Shown: positions 1-6,369, counted from the stretch's first letter. The stretch: 6,569 nucleotides of DNA from Inquilinus sp039594555 (GCF_039594555.1 NZ_JBCNNF010000383.1:1-6569), one strand, 5' to 3'. Numbers and translations: made by a program. The notes: generated by a model from the letters alone, not told the origin.

Positions 1-376
<376 letters not shown>

Positions 377-381
377 TCGGG

Positions 382-387
382 TCCTCA
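382..387 (-). promoter_or_regulatory. cobW ribosome binding site overlapping the cobP stop
   Basis: On the minus strand TGAGGA lies five bases before the cobW ATG. Its first three bases are the TGA stop of cobP. Ribosomes ending cobP are therefore placed directly on the cobW SD, which suggests translational coupling. It also fixes the cobW start at 376. Confidence 0.75.
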
Positions 388-909
388 GGCGGATTTCAGG
401 GTCAGGGGAAAGCCGGCGGCGACGAAGACGACCGAGGGCACGACGGATGCCACGGCCTGGTGCAGGCGGCCGGCATGGTCGCGGAAGGCGCGGGCCAGGG
501 CGTTGTCGGGGACGATGCCGAGCCCGACCTCGTTCGACACCAGCACCACCGGGCCGGGCGGCGCCGCGAGCCAGCGCACCAGCCGGTTGGTCTCGGCGGC
601 GATGTCGCGGTCGGCATGCATCAGATTGGACAGCCAGAGCGTCAGGCAGTCGACCAGCACGGCGCGGCCGGGGCCGGCCGCCTGGCCGAGGGTCTCGACC
701 AGCTCCAGCGGCGCCTCGACCGTGCGCCAGCGCGAGCCGCGCTGCGCCTGGTGGCGGGAGATGCGCTCCACCATCTCGGCATCCCAGGCCTCGGCGGTGG
801 CGAGATAGACGCAGTCGCCGGGCTGGCTCTCGACCAGCGCCTCGGCATGACGGCTTTTGCCCGACCGGGCGCCGCCCAGCACCAGCGTCGCCGCCGGCAG
901 CTCAGCCAT
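385..909 (-). CDS. cobP: Bifunctional adenosylcobinamide kinase / adenosylcobinamide-phosphate guanylyltransferase
   Basis: This 174-residue cytoplasmic enzyme (CobP in the aerobic nomenclature, CobU in Salmonella) phosphorylates adenosylcobinamide and then transfers GMP to give adenosyl-GDP-cobinamide, the activated precursor for nucleotide-loop assembly. The P-loop GGARSGKSRHAEA lies at residues 12-24. SRHQAQRG (51-58) carries His53, which aligns by position with the guanylated histidine of Salmonella CobU. DCLTLWLSNL and VLVSNEVGLGIVP are further family signatures, and the C-terminal FRDHAGRLHQAVA also matches. The length equals the usual 170-185 residues, so the gene is complete. I chose the ATG at 909. 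The frame stays open upstream to about 1032, but that part would translate the riboswitch leader and shows no family similarity. No strong SD precedes the ATG, only a GAGGG about 20 bases away, which may matter for riboswitch control. It is first in an operon with cobW. Confidence 0.95.
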   Translation of the reverse strand: MAELPAATLVLGGARSGKSRHAEALVESQPGDCVYLATAEAWDAEMVERISRHQAQRGSRWRTVEAPLELVETLGQAAGPGRAVLVDCLTLWLSNLMHADRDIAAETNRLVRWLAAPPGPVVLVSNEVGLGIVPDNALARAFRDHAGRLHQAVASVVPSVVFVAAGFPLTLKSA

Positions 910-1033
910 GGTTCGGTCGATGCAGCACGCCCTCGCCCCTCGCTGGCCGGATGGGGCTCGGACGCCGGAGACGGAGCCCGCAGGCGCCCGCGCATCCCGC
1001 GCCACCGGTTCACCCCGCCCGGCGGTTCGCACG
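910..1033 (-). promoter_or_regulatory. Expression platform / leader between B12 aptamer and cobP
   Basis: These 124 bases separate the cobalamin aptamer from the cobP start and contain no gene. A perfect 6-bp stem (GGGCTC at 979-974 pairing with GAGCCC at 959-954, 14-base loop) and a 5-bp GGCGC/GCGCC stem nearer the aptamer are visible. No U-run follows either stem, so a classical intrinsic terminator is not evident. Control by ribosome access or rho-dependent termination is therefore more likely. That is inference; I did not compute alternative folds. Confidence 0.5.
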
Positions 1034-1230
1034 CATCGCCTCGCCGGCAGGTCTCCTGGCTCGCGGGTCGTCGCCCGCCCCCGCCTTCCCGGCCATCGGC
1101 CAGTGGCTGTCGGGGGTGGGCTCGCCGCCTACAGTTGCGGGGGCAGCCGCGGATCAGGCCGAAGAGAGGCCATCCCGCGTTCCCTTTTCACCCCTCGGGC
1201 GTCAGCCCAAGAGGAACCGGTTGCGCGATG
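1034..1230 (-). ncRNA. Cobalamin (AdoCbl) riboswitch aptamer
   Basis: Read 5' to 3' on the minus strand, the hallmarks of the cobalamin riboswitch class appear in order. First comes a hairpin and GGTGAAAAGGGAAC (1194-1181). The core CGCGGCTGCCCCCGCAACTG follows (about 1153-1134), then GGCGGCGAGC, CCACTGG, and GGGAAGGCGGGG (1090-1079). The B12 box AGCCAGGAGACCTGCC closes it within 1062-1043. The ends can close as P1: CATCGC at 1230-1225 is exactly complementary to GCGATG at 1039-1034. The element lies immediately upstream of cobP-cobW, the expected target, and should repress the operon when adenosylcobalamin is bound. Motif match and context make this call very secure; the exact ends are inferred from the P1 pairing. 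Confidence 0.96.
1043..1062 (-). promoter_or_regulatory. B12 box of the riboswitch
   Basis: GAGCCAGGAGACCTGCC on the minus strand matches the long-known B12-box consensus (rAGYCMGGAGACCkGCC). It is the most conserved linear part of the aptamer and confirms the minus-strand orientation toward cobP. Confidence 0.93.
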
Positions 1231-1235
1231 GCGGC

Positions 1236-1264
1236 ACAGTAGGCGGCGGGTGGCAGGCGGTCAA
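1236..1264 (-). promoter_or_regulatory. Predicted sigma70-type promoter of the cobP-cobW operon
   Basis: On the minus strand a -35 element TTGACC (1264-1259, five of six consensus bases) is followed after exactly 17 bases by TACTGT (1241-1236, a weak but plausible -10, three of six). A transcript would start near 1228-1230, which coincides with the 5' end of the riboswitch P1 helix. The -35 box begins 13 bases after the desaturase stop codon. The fit to the RNA start is the main support, and no experimental start site is known to me. Confidence 0.6.
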
Positions 1265-1277
1265 TCGATGCTGCGGC

Positions 1278-2459
1278 TCAGGCCGCCGGGAGGCGCTTGC
1301 CGACGGCTTCCAGGACCAGGCGATGCGCCCGCTCGACGATGTCGTCCATCGACCGGGTCTTGGCGAACATCGCCGTGGCCCGCAGCCGGACCGCCTCCCG
1401 CGTCGGAAAGGTCGGCAGATGCGCCTTGGCCAGCAGGTCGACGGTCTTGTGCTGCGCCGTCGCCAGGGCGTCGCGGAGGTCGGCCAGGGTCGGCGCATGG
1501 GCGTGGGCCAGCGCCTCGTGCAGCGCCGCCGCGATCCGCTCCGCCGGGAAGCTGGCCGCCAGATCGGCCGCCGCGCGCTCGATGACCTTGCTGCCGAGGC
1601 GCTGCTCGTTGCGCAGCACGGCCTCCGGCGGGGTCTTGAGGTTCCAGATCACGCCGCACCAGGACAGGACCTTGAGGATGTAGAAGGTCGGGTCGACCTC
1701 CCACCATTTGAAGCCCTGGCGCACGCTGCTCTGATAGGCGTGGTGGTTGTTGTGCCAGCCCTCGCCCATGGTCACCAAAGCGAGCAGCCAGTTGTTGCGG
1801 GAATCGTCGCCGGTGACATAGCGCTTGCGGCCATGCACATGGGCCAGCGAGTTGATGCAGAAGGTGCCGTGATAGACCAGCACCGTGCTCCAGACGAAGC
1901 CGACCACGAGGCCGGGCCAGCCGCCGATCAGGAAGGTGATCGCGGCCAGGATCACAGCCGGCATCAGCTCGTACTTATGCAGCAGCATCAGCTCGGGATA
2001 GCGCGCGAAATCGGCGATCTTGCTGAGATCCGTCGTGCGGTGGCGGGTCGAGAAGATCCAGCCGAGATGGGCGTAGATGAAGCCGCGGTGCCGGGGCGAG
2101 TGCACGTCCTGCTCGGTGTCGGAATGCTGGTGGTGGTGCCGGTGCTTGGCGGCCCACCACAGCGTGCTCTTCTGCGCCGTCGTCTGCGACAGGAAGGCCA
2201 GGACGAACTGGAACACGCGGCTGGTGGAATAGGCGCGATGGGCGAAATAGCGGTGGTAGCCGGCGCCGATCGCGAAGATGCGCAGGACATACAGCACCAC
2301 GCAGATCGCCACGGCCTGCCAGGTGATTCCGGTCCAGATCGCCGCGAAGCTGGCCAGATGGAGCAGGACGAACGGGCCCGCCTCCGGATACAGGATGTCC
2401 TCGTGGTCGTGCGAGGCGTCGTCCGGACCGGTCTGCGGGGTGGCCATGGGCTCCGTCAT
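1278..2459 (-). CDS. Membrane acyl-CoA/fatty acid desaturase (delta-9 type) with C-terminal extension
   Basis: This 393-residue integral membrane di-iron enzyme is expected to insert a double bond into saturated acyl chains using O2 and reduced electron carriers. All three histidine boxes are present: HRYFAH (residues 69-74), HRHHH (106-110) and HNNHH (236-240). NSLAH (203-207), typical of stearoyl-CoA desaturases, is also present. Hydrophobic stretches lie near 29-65, 83-100, 166-180 and 182-200, in the usual pattern around the boxes. After about residue 280 the protein continues as a charged, Ala-rich, probably helical tail of about 115 residues that I do not recognise. The start is uncertain. 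ATG at 2459 is used here; ATG at 2447 (GGAG close upstream) and TTG at 2477 are in frame. The N-terminal residues up to about 25 are not conserved. The gene lies between two unrelated operons with its own probable promoter. Substrate position and acyl carrier are inferred from family only. Confidence 0.9.
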   Translation of the reverse strand: MTEPMATPQTGPDDASHDHEDILYPEAGPFVLLHLASFAAIWTGITWQAVAICVVLYVLRIFAIGAGYHRYFAHRAYSTSRVFQFVLAFLSQTTAQKSTLWWAAKHRHHHQHSDTEQDVHSPRHRGFIYAHLGWIFSTRHRTTDLSKIADFARYPELMLLHKYELMPAVILAAITFLIGGWPGLVVGFVWSTVLVYHGTFCINSLAHVHGRKRYVTGDDSRNNWLLALVTMGEGWHNNHHAYQSSVRQGFKWWEVDPTFYILKVLSWCGVIWNLKTPPEAVLRNEQRLGSKVIERAAADLAASFPAERIAAALHEALAHAHAPTLADLRDALATAQHKTVDLLAKAHLPTFPTREAVRLRATAMFAKTRSMDDIVERAHRLVLEAVGKRLPAA

Positions 2460-2475
2460 GCAATGGCGCGTCGGC

Positions 2476-2519
2476 AAAAAGGCGCCGGGCGTCCCCTAGA
2501 TAAGGATCGCCGCGGCGCC
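2476..2519 (-). terminator. Rho-independent terminator of the ABC transporter operon
   Basis: Just after the permease stop codon, GGCGCC (2519-2514) pairs with GGCGCC (2486-2481). The stem is extended by a G-C pair and a GGCG/CGCC block with one bulged C, giving about 11 base pairs around a loop of about 16 bases. Five consecutive T residues (minus strand, 2480-2476) follow the stem directly. This is a standard intrinsic terminator. It ends the transporter transcript only about 17 bases before the desaturase start. Confidence 0.8.
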
Positions 2520-2524
2520 GTCAA
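2497..2524 (-). promoter_or_regulatory. Possible desaturase promoter inside the terminator
   Basis: TTGACG (2524-2519, five of six for a -35) includes the permease stop codon. It is followed after 16 bases by TATCTA (2502-2497, a weak -10 in the terminator loop). A start near 2490 would give a leader of about 30 bases to the desaturase ATG. It would also omit the 5' arm of the terminator stem, so the new transcript could not form that hairpin. There is no other room for a desaturase promoter unless it lies inside the permease gene. Confidence 0.4.
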
Positions 2525-3558
2525 GCGGACGTGGCGCCGCGGGCCGTCGTCCGCAGCCGCTGGGCGTAGACGTTGATCACCAGCGCCGCCAGCAGGATCA
2601 GGCCGCGGATCAGGATCTTCAGGAAGCTGTCGATGTCGACATGGTCCAGGCCGTTGTTCAGCACGCCCAGGATCAGCACGCCGACGATGGTGTTGCCGAT
2701 GCCGCCGCGGCCGCCGAACAGGCTGGTGCCGCCGACCACGACGGCGGCGATAGCGTCCAGCAGGAAGGTGTCGAACTCGTTCTGCTGGGCGCTGCCGAAA
2801 TAGGCGACGCCAAGCATGCCGGCGAGGCCTGAGCAGACGGCCGAGATCACCAGCACCGCGCCGATGATGACCCGGACGTTGACGCCGGAGAACTCCGCCG
2901 CCTCGCGGTTGCCGCCGACCATGTAGACGTAGCGGCCGAAGCGCGTATAGGTCAGCACCAGATGGGCAACCAGCAGCGTCAGCCCGGCCACGATCACGAT
3001 CCACGGCACCCCGCCGATCGAGCCGGAGCCGAGGGTGACGACCAGCGGCGGCACGGCATAGGCGATCTGGCCGCGCACCAGCATGGCGCAGATGCCGGCG
3101 CCGATCTGCATCATCGCCAGGGTCATGATGAAGGACGGGATGCCGATCCGGGTCACGCCGAAGGCGTTGATCAGCCCCAGCGCCACGCAGGCCGCCAGCG
3201 CCACCACGATCGCGGCCCAGCCCGGCAGCGGCACATTGGCGATGTTGACGTAGGATTCCTGCACCGTGAAGAAGGCGACGATGATGCCGGCGGCGTTGGC
3301 GATGGCGGCGACCGACAGGTCGATCTCGGCGCACAGGATGACGAAAGTCAGCCCGACGGCGATGATCGCCGTGACCGACACCTGGTTCAGCACGTTGCTG
3401 AAATTGTCGAGCGTCAGGAAGGACGGGCTGGCGATGCTGAAGAACACCACCAGCGCGATCAGCGTGATGAAGGGCGCGATGTTGCGCAGCTGGCTGCTCA
3501 GCAGCGCGCCGAGCCGGGAGCCGGAACCGCCGGCGGTCTGTGTGGTCTGCGCACCCAT
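2521..3558 (-). CDS. Sugar/polyol ABC transporter permease, RbsC-like
   Basis: This 345-residue inner-membrane permease belongs to the ribose/xylose/galactose (CUT2, BPD_transp_2) family. It forms the substrate channel, presumably as a homodimer, on the ATPase encoded just upstream. It is almost entirely hydrophobic, with segments near 29-46, 62-77, 83-98, 114-132, 142-160, 184-204, 230-252, 268-278, 290-300 and 316-332. Family landmarks are EIDLSV (78-83; usually GGIDLSVG, so a variant), VGGNREAAEFSGVNV (214-228, the cytoplasmic coupling region) and GGTSLFGGRGGIGNT (276-290). The length is normal. The ATG at 3558 follows AAGGGA by 10 bases. A GTG overlapping the ATPase stop would add seven residues and cannot be excluded. 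It is the last gene of the operon, 17 bases after the ATPase gene and directly before a terminator. The transported compound cannot be deduced. Confidence 0.93.
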   Translation of the reverse strand: MGAQTTQTAGGSGSRLGALLSSQLRNIAPFITLIALVVFFSIASPSFLTLDNFSNVLNQVSVTAIIAVGLTFVILCAEIDLSVAAIANAAGIIVAFFTVQESYVNIANVPLPGWAAIVVALAACVALGLINAFGVTRIGIPSFIMTLAMMQIGAGICAMLVRGQIAYAVPPLVVTLGSGSIGGVPWIVIVAGLTLLVAHLVLTYTRFGRYVYMVGGNREAAEFSGVNVRVIIGAVLVISAVCSGLAGMLGVAYFGSAQQNEFDTFLLDAIAAVVVGGTSLFGGRGGIGNTIVGVLILGVLNNGLDHVDIDSFLKILIRGLILLAALVINVYAQRLRTTARGATSA

Positions 3559-3575
3559 CAGGTTTCCGTCCCTTG

Positions 3576-5072
3576 TCACGCCGCCTCGAGCAGGCGGTCC
3601 TTGCTGACCGTTCCGTCCGCGAATTCGCGGGTGATCTGGCCCTTGCGCATCACCAGGATGCGGTCGGCCAGCGACAGCACCGTCTCCGGCTCCGCCGAGA
3701 CCACGATGACGCCGATGCCCTGGTCGCGCAGGCCGCGGACGATGCCGACCACATCCTCCTTGGCGCCCACATCCATGCCGCGGGTCGGCTCGCTCAGGAT
3801 CAGCACCCGCGGCGCATGGGTCAGCCACTTGGCCAGCGCCACCTTCTGCTGGTTGCCGCCCGACAGGGCGCCCAGCTCGGCATCGACATGCGGCGTGCGG
3901 ATGCGCAGCGCCTCGACATGCCTGCGGGCGATGGCGCGCTCCGCCTCCGGCCGCAGCAGCAGGCGTGAGATCCGGTCGAGGATGCTGATCGAGACGTTCT
4001 TGTAGATCGGTTCGTGGTGGAACAGCATCGCCCGCCGGCTCTCCGGCACGAAGGCGATGCCGGCACGGCGGGCCTTGGCCGTGGTCGACAGCCGCGCCGG
4101 CTGTCCGGCGATCGAGATTCTTCCGGCATCCGCGGGCAGCTTGCCGAACAGCGTCCGCGCCAGCTCCAGCTGGCCGCAGCCCATGAAGCCGTAGATGCCC
4201 AGCACCTCGCCGGCCCGGACCTGGAGCGAGATATCCTGGTAGCGGCCGGCCAGCGACAGCCCGTCGACCGACAGCACCACCGGATGGCCGGGCTTCGGGT
4301 CCAGCCGGACCTCGCCGGTGTAGCTCTCGCCCAGCTCGTCATGGCCGCTGCCGATCATGCGGTCGATCAGCATGGTCTTGCTGGTCTCGGCCGCCGCCGC
4401 GCTCATCACATGCTGGCCGTTGCGGAACACCGTCACCGAATCGGAGATCCGCAGGATGTCGTCGAGGAAGTGGGAGATGAAGACGAAGCTGCGCCCCTCG
4501 TCGCGCAGCCGCCGCAGCACGCCGAACAGCCGCTCGATCTCCGGCGGCGACAGGGCCGAGGTCGGCTCGTCCAGGATGATGATGCGGGCGCCGGAGAACA
4601 GCACCCGGGCGATCTCGATCATCTGCTGCAGCCCGATCGGCAGCGCGCCGGCCGGGGTGCGCGGGTCGATGTCGATGCCGAGGCGGCGCAGCTGCTCCTC
4701 CGCCGCGCGGCGCATGCCGGCCCAGTCGACGATGCCCAGCTTCGTCAGCGGCTGCGACCCGAGGAACACGTTCTCGGCAACGCTGAGGTCCGGCACGATG
4801 CTCAGCTCCTGATGCACCATGCCGACCCCGGCGGCCAGCGCGTCCCGGGCCGAGCGGAAGCGCACCTCGCGGCCGTCGATCCGCATCGTGCCCTCATAGC
4901 CGGAATGCACGCCGGCGATGATCTTCATCATGGTCGACTTGCCGGCGCCGTTCTCGCCGACCAGGCCATGGATCTCGCCGGCCTTGAGCACGAAGTCGAC
5001 ACCGCGAAGGGCCCGGACGCCGCCGAACGCCTTCGAGATGCCGCTGAGCTCGAGCACGGGGGTATCGGTCAT
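3576..5072 (-). CDS. Sugar ABC transporter ATP-binding protein (two fused nucleotide-binding domains, RbsA/MglA-like)
   Basis: This 498-residue cytoplasmic ATPase drives the importer. Domain 1 has Walker A GENGAGKST (residues 39-47), a Q-loop region VHQELS (86-91), a signature LPIGLQQ (144-150, where LSxGxQQ is usual), Walker B IIILDEPTSAL (164-174) and an H-loop in ISHFLDD near 200. Domain 2 has the degenerate P-loop usual for this family (GIYGFMGCGQLEL, no GKS), a canonical signature LSGGNQQ (403-409) and a Walker B VLILSEPTRG (423-432) in which Ser427 stands where Asp is expected. Length and domain order are those of RbsA, XylG and MglA. The start at 5072 gives the normal N-terminus (LELSGISKAFGGVRAL). 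The SD is weak: AGGGAA lies 12 bases upstream. The binding-protein gene lies 211 bases upstream and the permease 17 bases downstream. Which sugar is carried is not shown. Confidence 0.95.
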   Translation of the reverse strand: MTDTPVLELSGISKAFGGVRALRGVDFVLKAGEIHGLVGENGAGKSTMMKIIAGVHSGYEGTMRIDGREVRFRSARDALAAGVGMVHQELSIVPDLSVAENVFLGSQPLTKLGIVDWAGMRRAAEEQLRRLGIDIDPRTPAGALPIGLQQMIEIARVLFSGARIIILDEPTSALSPPEIERLFGVLRRLRDEGRSFVFISHFLDDILRISDSVTVFRNGQHVMSAAAAETSKTMLIDRMIGSGHDELGESYTGEVRLDPKPGHPVVLSVDGLSLAGRYQDISLQVRAGEVLGIYGFMGCGQLELARTLFGKLPADAGRISIAGQPARLSTTAKARRAGIAFVPESRRAMLFHHEPIYKNVSISILDRISRLLLRPEAERAIARRHVEALRIRTPHVDAELGALSGGNQQKVALAKWLTHAPRVLILSEPTRGMDVGAKEDVVGIVRGLRDQGIGVIVVSAEPETVLSLADRILVMRKGQITREFADGTVSKDRLLEAA

Positions 5073-5133
5073 CGTGGGGGTCTGTTCCCTGTTGTCCGGT
5101 CGCGCTCGCCAAGCAAACGAGCCGCTCCCCCGC

Positions 5134-5211
5134 TGTCATTGCCGGGCTTGACCCGGCAATCCAGAAGGTGTCGACGCTCTCTGGATGCCCGGGCCAAGCC
5201 CGGGCATGACA
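5134..5211. repeat. Alphaproteobacterial palindromic intergenic repeat (cloverleaf-like)
   Basis: This 78-base imperfect palindrome lies between the binding-protein and ATPase genes. The outer arms TGTCAT (5134-5139) and ATGACA (5206-5211) are exactly complementary. Inside them lie three stems: GCCGGG/CCCGGC around CTTGA (5141-5157), ATCCAGA/TCTGGAT (5159-5165 with 5180-5186), and an 8-bp GCCCGGGC stem with a 3-base loop (5187-5205). I recognise this GTCATTGCCGGGC...CCCGGGCATGAC type as a dispersed element common in alphaproteobacterial intergenic DNA, often mistranslated as small 'CRVKPGNDS' peptides. On RNA it could stabilise or attenuate the polycistronic message. Confidence 0.85.
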
Positions 5212-5283
5212 GTTTGGGGTTGAGAGTTCGGCTCAGGAGCCGACTGCCTGCTTGCATTTGCTCGCTCGACCGGACCGGCAGGA

Positions 5284-6306
5284 TCAGATCAGGAAGTGAT
5301 CCTGCATCCACTGCATCCCGGCCGCGTTCGACTTGGTCACCACCGGGCCGTCGGTGACGACCGATTTGGGGATGCCCTCGCCGCTCTTCTCGCCCGCCGT
5401 CACGGCCGCGACGCCCGCGATCACCGCGCCGCCATGGATGCGGCAGGACGGGTTGCGGACAGTGGCATACATGCGCCCGTCCGCCACCGCCTGGATCGCC
5501 GGCGGCATGGCGTCGACGCCGCCGATCAGGATGTCGGTGCGGTTGCGGGCCTTCATCACGTTGTAGGCGGCCAGCGCCATGTCGTCATTATGGAAGAAGG
5601 CGGCGCTGATCTTCGGGTACTTAGTCAGGTGGGTTTCCCACAGCCGGGCGGTCTTCGACACGTCCCAGTCGGCCGGGTCGGTGTTCAGCACCTCGATCTT
5701 CGGGAACTGCTTGACCACCGATTCGAAGCCGCGGGCGCGCCCCTGGGCGCCGGTGTGGCCCAGCGCGCCCTGGGTCATGATGATGGTGCCTTCGCCCTTG
5801 ATGGCGTTGCACAGCGCCTGGGTCACGGAGGCACCCATGAACTCGTTGTCCGGCGCCAGGAAGGAGTGGATGTTGATCTGGTCCAGCGGCGCGATCAGCG
5901 TGTCCATGTCGATCACCGGGATGCCGGCGTCGATCATCTTCTGCACCGGCTGCGTCAGCGTGCCGATGCCGAAGGCCTGGATCGCCACGAAGTCCCATTT
6001 CTGGGAGGCCATGTTGTCGATCGCGCTGCGCTGCTTCGGCGCCGCCAGCTCGCCGTCGAACCAGGTGATCTCGACGTTGAACAGCTTGCCCCAGTATTCC
6101 GCCGCCTGCTTGCCCTGGGCGCACCAGGTGGCCTGAAGCCCGGCGTTGGAGAAAGCTGCCTTCAGCGGCTTGTCGGACCGGCCGACGGCTTCCGCCGCCT
6201 GCGCCGCCATCCTGAGATCCAGGCCGCCGAATGCGGCCGCCGCACCGGCCGTCGCCGCCGCGGCCCGGATGAAATCACGACGGCTGCGATGCTCACGCTC
6301 ACCCAT
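5284..6306 (-). CDS. Periplasmic sugar-binding protein, RbsB-like, Tat-exported
   Basis: This 340-residue solute-binding lipid-free protein belongs to the Peripla_BP_4 (ribose-binding-like) family and captures the substrate for the ABC importer encoded downstream. The N-terminus carries a twin-arginine signal: SRRDFIRA (residues 8-15), then an Ala/Gly-rich hydrophobic stretch (15-29) and a likely cleavage site near AQA-AEA (35-40). The mature part starts near LKAAFSNAGLQATWCAQGKQ (48-67). It shows the family pattern DFVAIQAFGIGTLTQPVQKM, AGIPVIDMDT, FHNDDMALAAYNV and GGVDAMPPAIQAVADG. The ATG at 6306 is firmly set by GGGAGGA five bases upstream. It is first in the operon, and the 211-base gap before the ATPase gene, with its palindromic repeat, fits separate control of its higher dosage. 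No neighbour in the window reveals the ligand; ribose, xylose, a polyol or another small carbohydrate are all possible. Confidence 0.93.
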   Translation of the reverse strand: MGEREHRSRRDFIRAAAATAGAAAAFGGLDLRMAAQAAEAVGRSDKPLKAAFSNAGLQATWCAQGKQAAEYWGKLFNVEITWFDGELAAPKQRSAIDNMASQKWDFVAIQAFGIGTLTQPVQKMIDAGIPVIDMDTLIAPLDQINIHSFLAPDNEFMGASVTQALCNAIKGEGTIIMTQGALGHTGAQGRARGFESVVKQFPKIEVLNTDPADWDVSKTARLWETHLTKYPKISAAFFHNDDMALAAYNVMKARNRTDILIGGVDAMPPAIQAVADGRMYATVRNPSCRIHGGAVIAGVAAVTAGEKSGEGIPKSVVTDGPVVTKSNAAGMQWMQDHFLI

Positions 6307-6311
6307 GGACG

Positions 6312-6318
6312 TCCTCCC
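6312..6318 (-). promoter_or_regulatory. Strong ribosome binding site of the binding-protein gene
   Basis: GGGAGGA on the minus strand lies five bases before the ATG at 6306. It is the best SD in the window, matching the high expression usual for periplasmic binding proteins, and it decides the start. Confidence 0.85.
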
Positions 6319-6326
6319 GATATCGT

Positions 6327-6341
6327 GCTGTCCAGGACAGC
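6327..6341. promoter_or_regulatory. 7-1-7 perfect palindrome in the binding-protein leader (operator candidate)
   Basis: GCTGTCC, one base, GGACAGC is a perfect dyad 20 bases before the start codon and just upstream of the SD. Its size and symmetry suit a dimeric repressor of the sugar operon, or a small RNA hairpin. No regulator gene is in view, so the function is open. Confidence 0.4.
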
Positions 6342-6343
6342 CA

Positions 6344-6369
6344 CCCGGGGCTTCTTAACGAGCCCCGGG
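6344..6369. repeat. Perfect 9-bp GC-rich hairpin upstream of the ABC operon
   Basis: CCCGGGGCT (6344-6352) and AGCCCCGGG (6361-6369) are exact inverse complements around an 8-base loop. The hairpin begins 43 bases after the stop of the upstream gene and ends 2 bases from the next palindrome. No T-run follows on either strand, so it is at best an incomplete terminator. It may end the upstream transcript with rho, or act as a leader structure. Confidence 0.5.

Noticed and set aside
910..1032. An N-terminal extension of cobP up to 1032
   Set aside because: It would translate the riboswitch leader, has no family similarity, and the ATG at 909 gives the standard CobP N-terminus and length.
2460..2477. 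A TTG start at 2477 for the desaturase
   Set aside because: It lies at the T-run of the terminator, has no well-spaced SD, and adds only six residues before an ATG.
5134..5211. The intergenic palindrome as a rho-independent terminator or tRNA
   Set aside because: There is no T-run on either strand, and the cloverleaf-like fold lacks tRNA invariant bases. It matches a dispersed intergenic repeat instead.
5069..5311. An 80-codon minus-strand open frame between the ATPase and binding-protein genes
   Set aside because: Its sequence, including CRVKPGNDS, is the translation of the palindromic repeat, a well-known false gene call.
2962..5357. Two long plus-strand open frames (347 and 447 codons) opposite the permease and ATPase genes
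   Set aside because: They are mirror frames of the ABC genes with Asp/His/Gln/Arg-rich translations and no recognisable motif.
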